Below, one piece after another: positions 34,860 to 45,904 of a stretch of 64,000 bases of DNA (position 1 is its first letter; each line of letters begins with the position of its first letter). Source of the DNA: Anagrus nilaparvatae (taxonomy: Eukaryota > Arthropoda > Insecta > Hymenoptera > Mymaridae); NCBI GenBank assembly GCA_022575985.1, contig JAKSXM010000137.1, positions 11,178,001 to 11,242,000 on the forward strand, in the 5' to 3' direction. Both the position numbers and the translations under genes were made by a program. A model generated the notes under the pieces. It was not told the DNA's origin. It saw only the letters and a list, made by a program, of their open reading frames with translations, and did no database searches.

Positions 34860-35920
34860 TTATGTTAATAATTTTTTTTCATCTCAAGTGAATACATTTA
34901 TAAATTACATTTTTATCTTTTTAAATTTAAAATCAGTTTAGAATACAATGTTTTTCTAAAGATTTCCTTTAAATTTTTTTTTGTTTTGTTTAAACATTCC
35001 AATAAAAGCTTTTTCTCAAGGAAGGCTCTTTTAAAAATATTGTGTCACATAGCTAAAAAAACAAGTATTTTTATTTAAGTTCAATACTTGGTTAATATAA
35101 ATTTTAATATTATTATAATTTTCGAAAAAAATGAATTTACATTTATAAATAAGAAAAAATTATATAATTTTTGTATTCAGATCACCTGAAGAGGCCAATG
35201 GGCTTGTTGGTTTAATATTGTTTTATTTATTTTAAATAAGTTTAAAGAATAAAAAAATAAGTTAATCTGCAATTCTGGTCAATAAAAAGTTATTATTAGT
35301 TCTATAAATTCATTTTTTATTAAATTAAGAGTTTTGAGAGTCTCAAATTGAGTCTATGATATTTGTCTATGAAGCTATCTACTTTCAGCTTTATACGCTA
35401 AAACCCAGCCTATAGGTCATGAAGAGCTGAAGCCCCCAGCTTCATAGAAAAGTACACTTGCTCGAGAATTTTTACTCTATATTGGTCGGCTTATAACCTA
35501 CAAAACCGATTATACTATGGAGCTGCGACATATACATATAAACGTTTTTTATAGTGAATTAACCTCCTGTTACGAACGCAAATATTAAGTATTTGAAATT
35601 TTGAATTGAAATTTTAATCTGTTACTAAGCAACAAGAACAGGCACATATCCAGAAATATTTTTCGGAGGGGGCCAAAAAGTTTCAAGGGTGGAGGAAGCT
35701 GAACTTGAAAAAACTAATAATTATAGTTTCAATTTGTTTAGTATGAATAACAATTTAATTATTTCTTACTTTAAATTGATTAAAACGTATATTTGTTAAT
35801 AAACAATTAAAAAATTTTTCTTCCTAGCGGGCCGAAAACACTTTTTCGCCCCGCAACGATATCGAAAAAAAGCGTTTTTACCCCACTGAGAAAAAAAAAT
35901 TTCATTTTGTCCATGGGAAC
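34860..35920. other. AT-rich sequence without recognisable gene
   Basis: No element ends or coding frame recognised. Confidence 0.4.
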
Positions 35921-35924
35921 AAAA

Positions 35925-36135
35925 AAAAATACCCCAGATCGCAGTTTACCAAATTAACGTGCGATCTGGGCCATTCTTTTTTTTTGCTCTCTTGGTTAAA
36001 AATGTACTATTTCGGTCCTTGGCTATAAACAAAGAATGACGCAAATCGCAGTTTACCATCCTCGGCTTCGCCTCGGAAGGTAATTTACGTGCAATTTGGG
36101 CCATTCTTTATTTTACTGGCCTAGGATCGTAATAT
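35925..36135. mobile_element. CAAATCGCA/AAAGAATG hairpin MITE, partial plus complete copy
   Basis: A complete hairpin lies at 36005-36135: 'ggctataaacaaagaatgac' + 'gcaaatcgcagtttacc', a 'cctcggcttcgcctcgg' centre, then the inverse with 'caatttgggccattcttt'. A second partial copy precedes it (35928-35985). Terminal arms extend to 'agtacatt/aatatact' words. Confidence 0.75.
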
Positions 36136-36423
36136 ACTATTAACAATAGGGCTAAAAATATTTCTACTTTTACTATATTTTTAATTTGGGGGGGGGGTCA
36201 TCACCCCTTGGCCCCCTAACTGGATACGTGTCTGCTAGAACTTCATTAAATTGAATGTTTGTACAAAGAATATTAATAAATATTGACCTGCTTGACTTGT
36301 AAGTACAATAATTACATTTTATAGTTGCATAAGGACTATTAAAAAAATGAATTAAATACGTAAAACAATAACGTGAATGAAATGAAGGTAGTTCCTTCTA
36401 GATAATCCTAGAATAATATAATC

Positions 36424-38221
36424 ATGGTTTTATCAAATTATAAACTTGGGAAAATTGAATATTCTGTTTTTCCTACAACTCTATTTTTATTAAAAATAAC
36501 TGGGCTTGTTAAAAGAGAATCAAAATCATTGATAAAAAATAAATTTTTTAATTTCTATTCAATTTTATTGTATTCAATAAATTTAATATGTTTGATTCTT
36601 GAATTAACTATAATTACAATAAATGATAACAGCTATTCTATTTTATCTGTTAATTTTCATTTAATTGCATTTCAAATTCTCAGTTTATACAAACAGTTCA
36701 TTATAATAATAAATAAAAAAAATATTTTAAAAATAATTGATACGTGTTGCGATGAAAATTGGAAAAAACCACGTGATTATAAAGAAAATAAAATAATTAA
36801 AGAATCAAGAAAATTTTCCAGGTAAGTATTGACATATTTTATTTATTTTAAATTTTGAATTTGAATTTTTTAATTTATTTATAGAAAAATTACTCTTTTC
36901 TTCACATCAAATTTGATTATTAGTTATTTTATCGCTACAATAATAGCAGCAATTGAATCCTTGAAAGAAAAAAATTTAGCTTTAAATCCATGGCTAATTT
37001 GTAATAAAACAAATTTAACGTGTTTTATTATTTCGTATACTTTACAAATATTTTTTTCATTTGCATCAGTCTTAATTATGTTAACAAATGATTCTTTAAT
37101 TTTTACTTTATTACAAAATATGAATTTACAATTTCAATTATTTATTCATCGTTACAAATTAATATTTTTGAAAAAAAACAAATTACTTAAAAAACAAAAA
37201 ATGAAAATCACTGATAAAAATATTGAAAATAAAGAAAAAGATATTATTGAATGCATTAAAATGCATTTGGATATATTAAGGTAATTAAATTTAATTATTA
37301 AAAATTGAGTACCAAAAAAACATTGGATTTTGTCTATTTTTTAGATTCGTTCGTATGACAGAAAAAATATTTCGGAAAGTTGTTATTGTGCAATTGTATC
37401 TAAGTGTTTTTTTAAATATATCATCAACATTTACAATAACTCAATATTATAAAAAGAAAGAAATAGCTCATGAAGCAATAGGATTTTTAGGAACGAATCT
37501 TTTTCAATTGTTTTTCTTCTGTTGGCATGGAAATATGGTTTTAAGTAATGTAAGTATTATATTAAAGCATTAAATAATTAACCAATATTTTCATATTTGG
37601 TAATATTTAAGAGTTCCAGATTAATTCATCAAATTTCTGGATCCCAATGGTATCTGTTACCAAAAAAGTCAAAAACTTTAATTTTTCATTTAATTATAGC
37701 AGTTAGTGAACCAATTGAATTATTTTCTGGTTTTGTTGTTAAATTGGATTTTCAATTTTTCTTAACCGTAAATAAATCTTTGAATAAACTTTATCTACCA
37801 TTGTGAATCATTCACAGTCGCTTGGTTTTTTTGACTTACAGTAACATTCTTAAATACTGGCTAATAATATTCGAAATCTGACCTCAAAACATGAAATAGT
37901 ATGAAAAAATTAAACGACTGTTGATTGGTCGCACCGGCAGATATAGGTTAAGGTGACTTGTATTGAGAAATTTTGTATCAAAATGTCTAAATTGTTTAAC
38001 ATCTCTTATTTTACATTATTTTACATTGAAATTATTTTGGGATAAATTTAGACACTTGTGAACAAAAGCAATGTTTGCAGATAAGAAAATTTTCCAACCT
38101 AAGCCACCTTAAAAACTTTTTTTTAATAATTAATAAAGAATATTTTTTATTACAGGCAATCAATTATTCTTACTCTATGTTTAATGTTTTAAGACAAACA
38201 ACGAAATTTGATATTAAGTAA
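36424..38221 (+). CDS. Insect odorant receptor (7tm_6), complete five-exon gene
   Basis: Exons 36424-36821, 36885-37280, 37345-37549, 37612-37767 and 38156-38221 join to 1221 nt, encoding 406 residues, the usual insect OR length. All introns are GT-AG (donors such as CAG|GTAAGT) and phases agree (2, 2, 0, 0). Hydrophobic segments fit seven passes: two in exon 1, two in exon 2, two in exon 3, and one in exon 4. Family marks are QLFFFCWHGN at the exon 3 end, QWYLLPKKSKTLIF at the exon 4 start, and the C-terminal SYSMFNVLRQT in exon 5, the classic OR ending. ORs sit in the dendrite membrane of olfactory neurons and form ligand-gated cation channels with Orco; the ligand cannot be predicted. The ATG is the first in the frame and gives a typical short intracellular N-terminus. 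No premature stop or frameshift is seen. The gene stands alone between transposons. A gustatory receptor was considered, but the C-terminal motif favours OR. Confidence 0.92.
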
Positions 38222-38227
38222 AATAAA
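38222..38227 (+). promoter_or_regulatory. Poly(A) signal of the odorant receptor gene
   Basis: AATAAA directly after the stop codon. The 3' UTR would be very short. Confidence 0.5.
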
Positions 38228-38229
38228 GT

Positions 38230-38810
38230 TTTTCATCCTTACTTTATGCAATTTTAAAAAATTGGATTTAATTGTTTTAGTTTTTTTTTATACCAAGAAA
38301 TAAAAGCAGTTAATTTTAGGTAAAAATATTACGACTCGTTACTAAACAAAGGTCTCTTCAGACCATTAATTATTAACTTATTAACTTAAATTAAACTTTT
38401 TATTTAAAACTAAAACCTGACTAAAACTATATTCTTGAGAAAAATTTGCTGCTGATTCTAAATTTATCATCAATTTTTTACTAAATTTATTCTGCACACT
38501 CAAAAATAGGGATGGATGTGGGTATAGGCTAATCCTCAAAATGGCTAATTGTTTAGAAATCATTAGTCAATTTTATATAAATATAATTTTCAAAACTAAA
38601 AATAAGTGTTATACATTTTTTATTTCTAAACTACTCTTTATACTTTTTAAGGATTGAAAATATTGGGAAAATATAATTTCTTTATAAACAAAAGAATCGA
38701 TAAATTTTATCAACAATTTTTAGAATTTAAGACACTAGTATTAGGTGTGCGTCGTGCGCAGAATGATTCAAAACTTTCAATCTTAATTATTTTCTTAAAT
38801 ACATAGTTAC
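38230..38810. other. AT-rich sequence without recognisable gene
   Basis: No second receptor copy seen downstream. Confidence 0.4.
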
Positions 38811-38814
38811 CTAC

Positions 38815-39605
38815 TGAATCCGGAAGGTATACTGTGTAGACTAAGCAGTGGTGGTGTAGGACTAGTCAGTGGTGGTGCAGGACATGAGGGCGGAAAAAAG
38901 AAAAAAATCTCGCAAAAGAAGAACCATAATGATTTTCCATATGATAAATCAAATGGTTAACCATAAGGCATATAATTGACCCAAAAAGGTTATTTAAATA
39001 TTTTCCGATTTTCCAAGATGGCGGACCTAAAAGCATTAACAAAGCAAGTTTCTACATTACCTGGAGGTTTTTGAGGTTGAGAAAAACGTTTTTATGGATT
39101 TAAATATTCATTTTTTCACCCCAAAATATTTTTTCTAATTTCCAAGATGTCAGCCAAAAAACATAAAAAAGAGAACTTTCTACACTGAATGTAGATAGTT
39201 TCTTTTTTACTGCTTTCTGGTCTACCCTCTTGGAAATTCGGAAAATATAGTGGGGTGAAAAAATGAATATTTTCATCCATAAAAACGATTTTGTCAACCT
39301 CAGAAACCTCCAGGAAATGTAGAAACTCGCTTTAATAATGCTTTTAGGTCCACCAATATTTAAAGAACCTTTTTGGTTCAGCGAATGTGTTAACACAGGC
39401 ATAACGCACCACATCGGGGCATATCCCGAGTCACGGTTTTGGGTCAATAATATACCTTATGGTAAACCATTTTGTTTATCATATGAAAAATCATTATGGT
39501 TCTTCTTGTATGTGTTTTTTTTCTTTTTTCCGCCCCATGTCCTACACCACCACTGGCTAGTCCACCCAGTATACATTCCAGCTTCGGTATTTACCGTATC
39601 GATGA
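38815..39605. mobile_element. Foldback element with unequal arms
   Basis: 'cagtggtggtgtaggac' and 'gggcggaaaaaagaaaaaa', then 'aagaagaaccataatgattt', on the left (38850-38945) are mirrored on the right (39490-39575). Inner blocks 'cctggaggtttttgaggttg' and 'cattttttcacccc' are mirrored as well. The right arm has about 60 bp ('gcataacgcaccacatcggg', 39380-39440) absent from the left arm. The left arm carries a duplicated 'cagtggtggtg' motif. Open frames on both strands here are by-products. Confidence 0.85.
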
Positions 39606-39664
39606 CTAACTCATTTTTAGGATAGGAAAATTGTTTTTATTGAGTTTTTATTAGTACATGATTA

Positions 39665-40092
39665 CACTGTTAAAAGTAACTTCCTTATATTAACAAAAAA
39701 ATTAGAAAAATTTCGAAAAATTAGTAAATTTTCAAAAAAATTTGTAAATATTCGAAAAAAATCGTAAATTTTCTAAATTTAGTATATCATTGAAAAATTC
39801 GAGAATTCTCGATTTTTTTTTTGTGCACTTACGAAAAAAGTTGCAAATTCACAATTATTTTTCGTAAATTTACGACTATTTTTTGTAAATTTTCGAAAAA
39901 AAATTGTTAATTATCAATTTTTCTTATGAATTCACAAAAAAAATTCGAGAATTCTCGAATTTTTCGATAATATACAAAATTTAGTAAATTGACAATTTTT
40001 TTCAAATATTTACAAATTTTTTTGAAAATTTACTGATTTTTCGAAAATTTTCTAATTTTTTTGTTAATATAAGGAAGTTACTTTTTACAGTG
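39665..40092. mobile_element. Palindromic MITE, CACTGTAAAAAG family
   Basis: 428 bp, ends CACTGTTAAAAGTAACTT and inverse, flanked by TA at 39663-39664 and 40093-40094. Same internal word order as 25226-25628. Confidence 0.92.
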
Positions 40093-40094
40093 TA

Positions 40095-41000
40095 GATTCA
40101 GATGATAAATAAATAAATTTTTTGATGGTAAATAAATAAGATTTTTTTTTGGTTATAAAAATTGTGAATAAAAAAGTAATAAATTTGTTGTAAAATGAAT
40201 TGATAATAAAAATATTTGAATCGAACTAAGTTTTGTAACCTTATTAAGTTTTATTATTAAGTTTTGTCTCCTTATTTTGCTAAAAACAATGAATTTACAT
40301 TCAAAAATCAGAAACATAAAAATATTCTGACAACGGCTGTTTTTGAAAACAAAAATTAAAAATATACCTAAATTTTCAAAATTATAAAAACCCAATTTTT
40401 TTCAAAACCTTTATAAATGCTTTTGAAGCTGAAAATACTTTTAAAAAAATTTTGATTAAATAAATTTTTAGATTATTAAAGAATAAAATATTAAAAGAAA
40501 AAAAAATCTTTAAACTTCAGTTCTAATTATTTATTTAAAATAGTTACCTATTTTTTGAACATCATTCATTAAAATTACACAAAACTTTCTTTTTTTACTT
40601 TTTTTTTTTTTTAATTTACAAAGAAAAGAAAAAATAATAATCAATAAATTTATCATTATTATTATTACAATATTTTATATTTTATTCAAAGATAAAGTTT
40701 TTATTTAAAAAGTACATTTTTATTAAATAATAAATTTAAAGATGTCGATTTTTACTTTGTCTTTTCATTTTAATTATTTTTATTATATTATTAAATTAAT
40801 AAAAGAAAAAAAAATTCTTTATTAAAAACTCATTATTTATTCAGCCTCTTTAAAATATTATGCTCCAAGAAATTTGCTAAAATGTAAATATTTTAATTTT
40901 TTGTTGTTTTATTTTCAGTGAATTTTTAAACAAATTTTCTATTTTTTCTGTTTTTATAGGCACTTTAAACTTAAATTTTTTAGGTTAATATTCGATAATA
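40095..41000. other. AT-rich sequence without recognisable gene
   Basis: No supported feature. Confidence 0.4.
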
Positions 41001-41004
41001 ACTA

Positions 41005-41424
41005 CACTGTAAAAAGTAACTTTCTTAGATTTACAAAAAAAATAGAATTTTTTCAAAAAATTAGTGAATTTTCAAAAATTTTGTTAATATTCGATAAAAA
41101 TCGTAAATTTACTAAATTTAGTATATTCTCAAAAAATTCGAGAATTCTCGATTTTTTTTTGTGAATTTACGAAAAAAGTTGTAAATTCGCAACTATTTTT
41201 CGTAAATTTACAACTATTTTTTGTAAATTTAAAATTGTAAATTATCAATTTTTCTTGCAAATTCACAAAAAAAAAATCGAGAATACTCGAATTTTTTGTT
41301 AATATACTAAATTTAGTAAATATACGATTTTTTTCGAATATTTACAAATTTTTTCGAAAATTTACTAATTTTTTGAAAATGTTCTAATTTTTTTGTTTAT
41401 ATAAGAAAGTTATTTTTTACAGTG
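41005..41424. mobile_element. Palindromic MITE, CACTGTAAAAAG family
   Basis: 420 bp, CACTGTAAAAAGTAACTT ends, flanked by TA on both sides (41003-41004, 41425-41426). Interior near-identical in plan to the copy at 39665. Confidence 0.92.
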
Positions 41425-41639
41425 TAGTTGATATATCTTTGACGATATCTAGTATGTTGTAGAGACAGCAGAAATGGCAAAGATCCGAATATTAAATTAT
41501 TATTCGTGTATTTGCATTAAGTCCTGAAGAGACCCTTGTTCATGCGGTTTACGTTAGAAACTTGTCATGGCTTTTGGTATTTAAACAATATTACATGTAA
41601 TACAATATGTAGACAACTTTATGTTTTTTGAAAAAAAAC

Positions 41640-42209
41640 AGAGAGAAAGTTTTTTTGGGTCTCTGATTACAAAAATTGTGTTTTTGCTTGTTGATAACAG
41701 GAAAAAATTATCAAAAATATATTCCTATTTACAGGTGTTTTTACTAATCAGCAAACGGATCCCAAAAGCGTATAGTCAAAACTTGTCATGATTGTTTAAT
41801 CTTAGACCCCCTCATTTAGATTTCTCCCCTCAAATTTTCAGCTTACGAGTTTACTAAATACAATAAATAAATAAATTTTTGGGGCTGATGCCAATGAGAA
41901 GGTTAATAAAAATTACAAAATCATCCCTTCTAGGGGTTGTTTTTAATAATTTAAGGGAGTTAATAAACATTTTTAACAGAACCCGAAATTCGCAATTAGC
42001 ATTATACATAAAGTAGGCTACATCTCGTGAAGCTTTCTTTGCTAATAGTGCCAAAAAAAAATTAAAATGGGGTTTATTTGCTAATTTAAGCATGCTCCCT
42101 CTATTTTTTGCAATTGAACCTATGGTTTTCGTAATCAGCTACTCAAAAAATTTATAGAAGACCTTTTCTCTGACTGTTATAAAAGTTTCGCAATTTGACT
42201 GGAGTAATG
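41640..42209. mobile_element. Degraded repeat-armed foldback, copy with right terminus
   Basis: Ends 'caatttgactggagta' (about 42191-42206), the right terminus of the ACTCCAGTCA family. Internal words 'tgggtctctgattacaaaaa' and 'agctactcaaaaaatttata' are decayed units. The left terminus is not found. Confidence 0.55.
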
Positions 42210-42785
42210 TTAAGTAAAACTTACAAGGCACTTAAGGCAATCACTGTCAAGCTGCTGTGCTTAAATTTTGCCTTGATTTTTAATTGCCAACCTGACAGTG
42301 TATGCGTACCATCTTTTATTCATTTTTTAAACATCTTTTTTGGATATTTTTTTATTTATCATATTATTTATTCATTTTTTTTTACGTTTTCGATCCGATT
42401 TTTAGGGTTTTTTAACACGAAAAACTGTTCAACATAAGAAACTAAACCCTAAAAATCTACTAAAATTCTGAAAAACCTAAAAAATAAAAATTTTCCTATG
42501 TACGTATATTTTCTTTTTTTTAATTAAAATACATAATTTTTATATTTAAACAATTTTATTATCATAAAAAAATTAAAAATTTACGATAATCTACTACAAG
42601 TTGTTTAATTATTATTATAATTTTGTTTTTACCTACTGATAAATAATAAATAATTATAATTACAAACATGTTATTTTATCAATAGAAAAAAAAAATAAAT
42701 AATATTTAATTGTTTTAATTTATATAAAACACGTATTTCCTGAATAATTACATTTTCCTTAAATATAAATAAAATAAGTTTAACA
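42210..42785. other. AT-rich sequence without recognisable gene
   Basis: Frame at 42195-42434 straddles the end of the degraded foldback and has no domain. Nothing supported. Confidence 0.4.
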
Positions 42786-42791
42786 ATTTAA

Positions 42792-42799
42792 TATAAATA
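42792..42799 (+). promoter_or_regulatory. Candidate TATA box of the secreted peptide gene
   Basis: TATAAATA 81 bp upstream of the start codon. A start site about 30 bp downstream would give a 5' UTR of roughly 45-50 nt. In this AT-rich background the motif alone is weak. Confidence 0.35.
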
Positions 42800-42872
42800 G
42801 TTTGTTTTTTAAAAAAAGTTTCTTAAAAAAGTTCTTTGAATTTTATTGCAAACATTAAAAAAAAAATAGAAA

Positions 42873-44378
42873 ATGAAATTTCATACTTTGATATTATTAC
42901 TTTTTATTGGAATTTTACAAATAATTAATTGTTATGGACAAGGAGCAGGTTCGTTGATTTTTTAAAATCTCATTTTAATTATACTAATTAAACTGTAATA
43001 GCATGTAATTATGAGGGAAATAAAAAATATTTTTATTTCTTAATGTGAATTTAAAAAAATCGTTAAGGATTATAGTAAAAATTTTATTACACTAGAGAAT
43101 ATAAAATAATGCAATCTTTTTAAATCTGGATTTTATTTTTTTAATCATAAGAACTATTTGTACTTAAAATGCCAAAATAGAAAACATTTTCTGTACTCTA
43201 CTTAAGCCACTTTTCAGTTATGCATTTAAAATAGTTCCAATTTCGGATAAATTTTTGTATTTCCCATTTCCAGTTATTTTTGGTAACTCAAAAGTTCACC
43301 TTAACTAGTATGGGCTCTTCTTCTAAAGAGAATGAAAAAGAATTTCGAAAAAGGGCCCTTACTCAGAGCGTAGCTAATGAGCATTCACTGTACGCCAAAA
43401 AACGTCAGTGAAAGCTCAACTAAGTATAACAGACTTTAAAAATGTGAAAAAGTATGCTCCTTACGATGCACCCATTTTCATAAATCGATCGACAAGATGC
43501 TCTAAATCTCACCCCTTATCAATGATTGAATAGGAATCTGGTAGTAAATACTAAAAAAAAATGCTTGTATCAAGAAGAGGAATTTTAATAAAATTTAACT
43601 TAATTAAAATTAAACTCTTGTTTCACCCTTTGAATTTAATAAAATGTCTTCATACACTTTACATTTCCAATGAATAATTAATTAAGCTATTTTAACATTT
43701 AATTGTTAAAATATATTTTATATTACCGTAATTTTTATCTCTTTCTTTTCAATTAACTAACCTTTTAAAGCAATATCATTTTTGTTTTATTATAACTTTT
43801 TATTACTATAATAAATTAACAATACCTTTATATAAAATATCTTTTAAGATCCCATAAAGTTCATATTCTTAAGAAAAAAAAAATAAAATTTAAGAAGAAA
43901 AATAATAAAATTTTTTTTATTAATTTAAAATAAACAATTTATAAGTATAAAATAAAATAATAATAAAAATTTTCATTTAAAAGAGATAAGAATTTTTTTT
44001 AAAATCAATACAAGTCTGATATATTAGATATCAAAGAAACATTGTCTGTATTTATAGTACACGTACCATTATTACAATTTAATATAAAAGAGAGAAGAAA
44101 ACTGATATAAAGCTTAAAGTGATTGATCGTATACGTTTTCTTCTTCCTTTACTTCGCTATCAAGTTATTTCAGGTTTTAGTGTCATCTTGATATTCCTAT
44201 TTTAACCATATTGTCTTTTAATCGAATAATTTTTTTCTTTTTTTTTATAGCACCAATTGCTGAAACTAACTATACAACACCAAAAATGATATCAGATGAT
44301 GACAAAAAACTTAATGAATATTTTACTATTGAAAAGAATGAAAAAGATGGTAAAGGTTTTTTTCATTTATTTGGATAA
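42873..44378 (+). CDS. Short secreted peptide precursor, two exons, not recognised
   Basis: Exon 1 (42873-42948) encodes MKFHTLILLLFIGILQI and onward to about residue 26, a clear signal peptide with cleavage probably after residue 20-22 (NCYG). Its donor is GCAG|GTTCGT. A 1302-bp intron ends in a strong pyrimidine tract and TATAG. Exon 2 (44251-44378) is in phase and encodes an acidic, Lys/Asn-rich segment with ISDDDKKLNEYFTIEKNEKD, ending GKGFFHLFG and TAA. Total 67 residues, about 45 after cleavage, with no disulfide cysteines in the mature part. AATAAA follows 32 nt after the stop. It looks like a small secreted or venom/haemolymph-type peptide, but no family was recognised. An alternative donor inside exon 2 (GATG|GTAAAG) could lead to a further exon. 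Confidence 0.55.
42949..44250 (+). other. Intron of the secreted peptide gene
   Basis: AT-rich apart from 43280-43520, which is less AT-rich ('gggcccttactcagagcgta') and may be an old repeat. No frame of note. Confidence 0.45.
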
Positions 44379-44409
44379 AAATAATTATTATACTTTAAAT
44401 GTGTTAACG

Positions 44410-44415
44410 AATAAA
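44410..44415 (+). promoter_or_regulatory. Poly(A) signal of the secreted peptide gene
   Basis: AATAAA, repeated in overlapping form, 32 nt past the stop codon. Confidence 0.5.
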
Positions 44416-44419
44416 TAAA

Positions 44420-44990
44420 TTACAAAATTTAATTACTTTTTTTTTTTTTAATTAATTTTTGTATTATTACATCAATATTTAATACCTAAGTGTATATAAA
44501 GCTTATTATTTATATGTACATGTTACAATTTCTGAGAAAAGGGATTTTATAATATTTATGTATGTATAATATTATATACGGATGTTTACATATTGAAAAT
44601 TAACTGATTTTATTAAAACTTAAATTTTTTTTATAAAAATTCAAAAAAATATGTTCATTTTAAGTTTATCTTATAATATTTATGCTGTCGACTTCTGTTT
44701 TATTAATTTTTCAACAAAAATCGTAAACCTCGGAACTTTGAAAAACCCAATAAAGACGATTTTGTATGTGAAACGTTAAAATTCTAAACATTGGTGCCAA
44801 ACCAAAAAATTTAACATATCATAAAATTTCAAGAATCAGCTGTTTGAACAATTAACAAATTTTCTTCAATAGATCAAGTGGTATGTAGAAAATATGCTTC
44901 AAGTACAATTTTCTAGTATCTGAAAACCCAAAAACTTTAAACAGTTGATTATTGCATAAAAATTCACAGGTATAGTTATTAAAATAATTT
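44420..44990. other. AT-rich sequence without recognisable gene
   Basis: No element ends or coding frame recognised. Confidence 0.4.
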
Positions 44991-44992
44991 TA

Positions 44993-45900
44993 ACATGGAA
45001 CATGTTTATAGGGAGGGGGTACCCTGCAAATCTGAAAATCAAGGGGGAGGGTCAAATGAGACTTAAAATAATTTCGATTTAGAGACTTAGAATAATCCGG
45101 GTTTAGGGACTTGTAATAACTTGGGTAAAGGAACTTTAATCGAATATTTTCAATTTAAGCTGGCTCACGGTTTTAGGTCCGTGTATTTTAGGGTGACATC
45201 AGAGGAGGGCATAACTAATTAATTAAATTTTATTATTTGTTTTATAGATACGTGAATATTTAGAAGTTATTATTAATAATAATGCATTTTCTTATATAAT
45301 AAGTGCGGTGTAAACAAAATTTTTTTAAATACAAAACATTTTATTGAAAGAGGCCCGTGACTTAAATTATGTGTTTATAATTTGATCGGCAACTATTATA
45401 TTTTTTCCTTGGAAACTTTTCTATTTTTGTTAAATAACAAATGTGTACAATTTTATCTAAAAAGATTCGTTATTGAATTAGTACGAAGTAAAACAATATC
45501 AACTCCCATAAGAACGCATGTTAACCTTAAAAATTTTCAGTTGCTTATTTCTTTCTTAATTAATCGGAAACCTGGGTATTGTTTGAGATCAATGGATTTG
45601 TTTTTTAATTATCTTCATCTCCAGTAAATTTTAGTTAATATTATTCGTTTTTTATAAACTCTGTGAGCCACCTTAAGGACTTAAAATAATACGAATCTAG
45701 GGAATCAGAATAGTTTTGGTTAAGAACCTAGTAAAAGTGGTAATTACAAATTATAAAATTAGAAAATTGTACTGTAATGTTGCGTAACATTTGCATTATA
45801 TCTAGTCCTCAGTTGTAAGTAAACATGTTCCATTCATTAAGGTTGTGTTTACACAAACCAGTTACAAGTTTTTATCATCAATTACCATCCTGTACTTCTA
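44993..45900 (+). repeat. TTAACATGGAACATG repeat family, copy A, interrupted
   Basis: Left part 44993-45158 and right part 45673-45900 align with the left and right of copy C (50525-50945). Landmarks are TAACATGGAACATGTTTATA, 'ggtttagggacttg' words, then 'gataattacaaattataaaa', 'cgtaacatttgcattat' and CATGTTCCATTCATTAAGG. It is split by a 514-bp element at 45159-45672. Non-coding. Confidence 0.8.
45155..45676. mobile_element. Non-autonomous element with TTAA duplication (piggyBac-like)
   Basis: Ends GCTGGCTCAC (45159) and GTGAGCCACC (45672), inverted to one another with one mismatch. Each is bounded by TTAA (45155-45158 and 45673-45676). Removing 45159-45676 restores the run 'caatttaaggacttaaaata' of the host repeat. 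TTAA duplication is typical of piggyBac-type transposons. The 81-residue internal frame shows no domain. Confidence 0.75.
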
Positions 45901-45904
45901 ATCA

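Noticed and set aside
36424..38221. Gustatory receptor
   Set aside because: The C-terminal SYSMFNVLRQ and the GN motif at the exon 3 end are odorant receptor features; the Gr TYhhhhhQF motif is absent.
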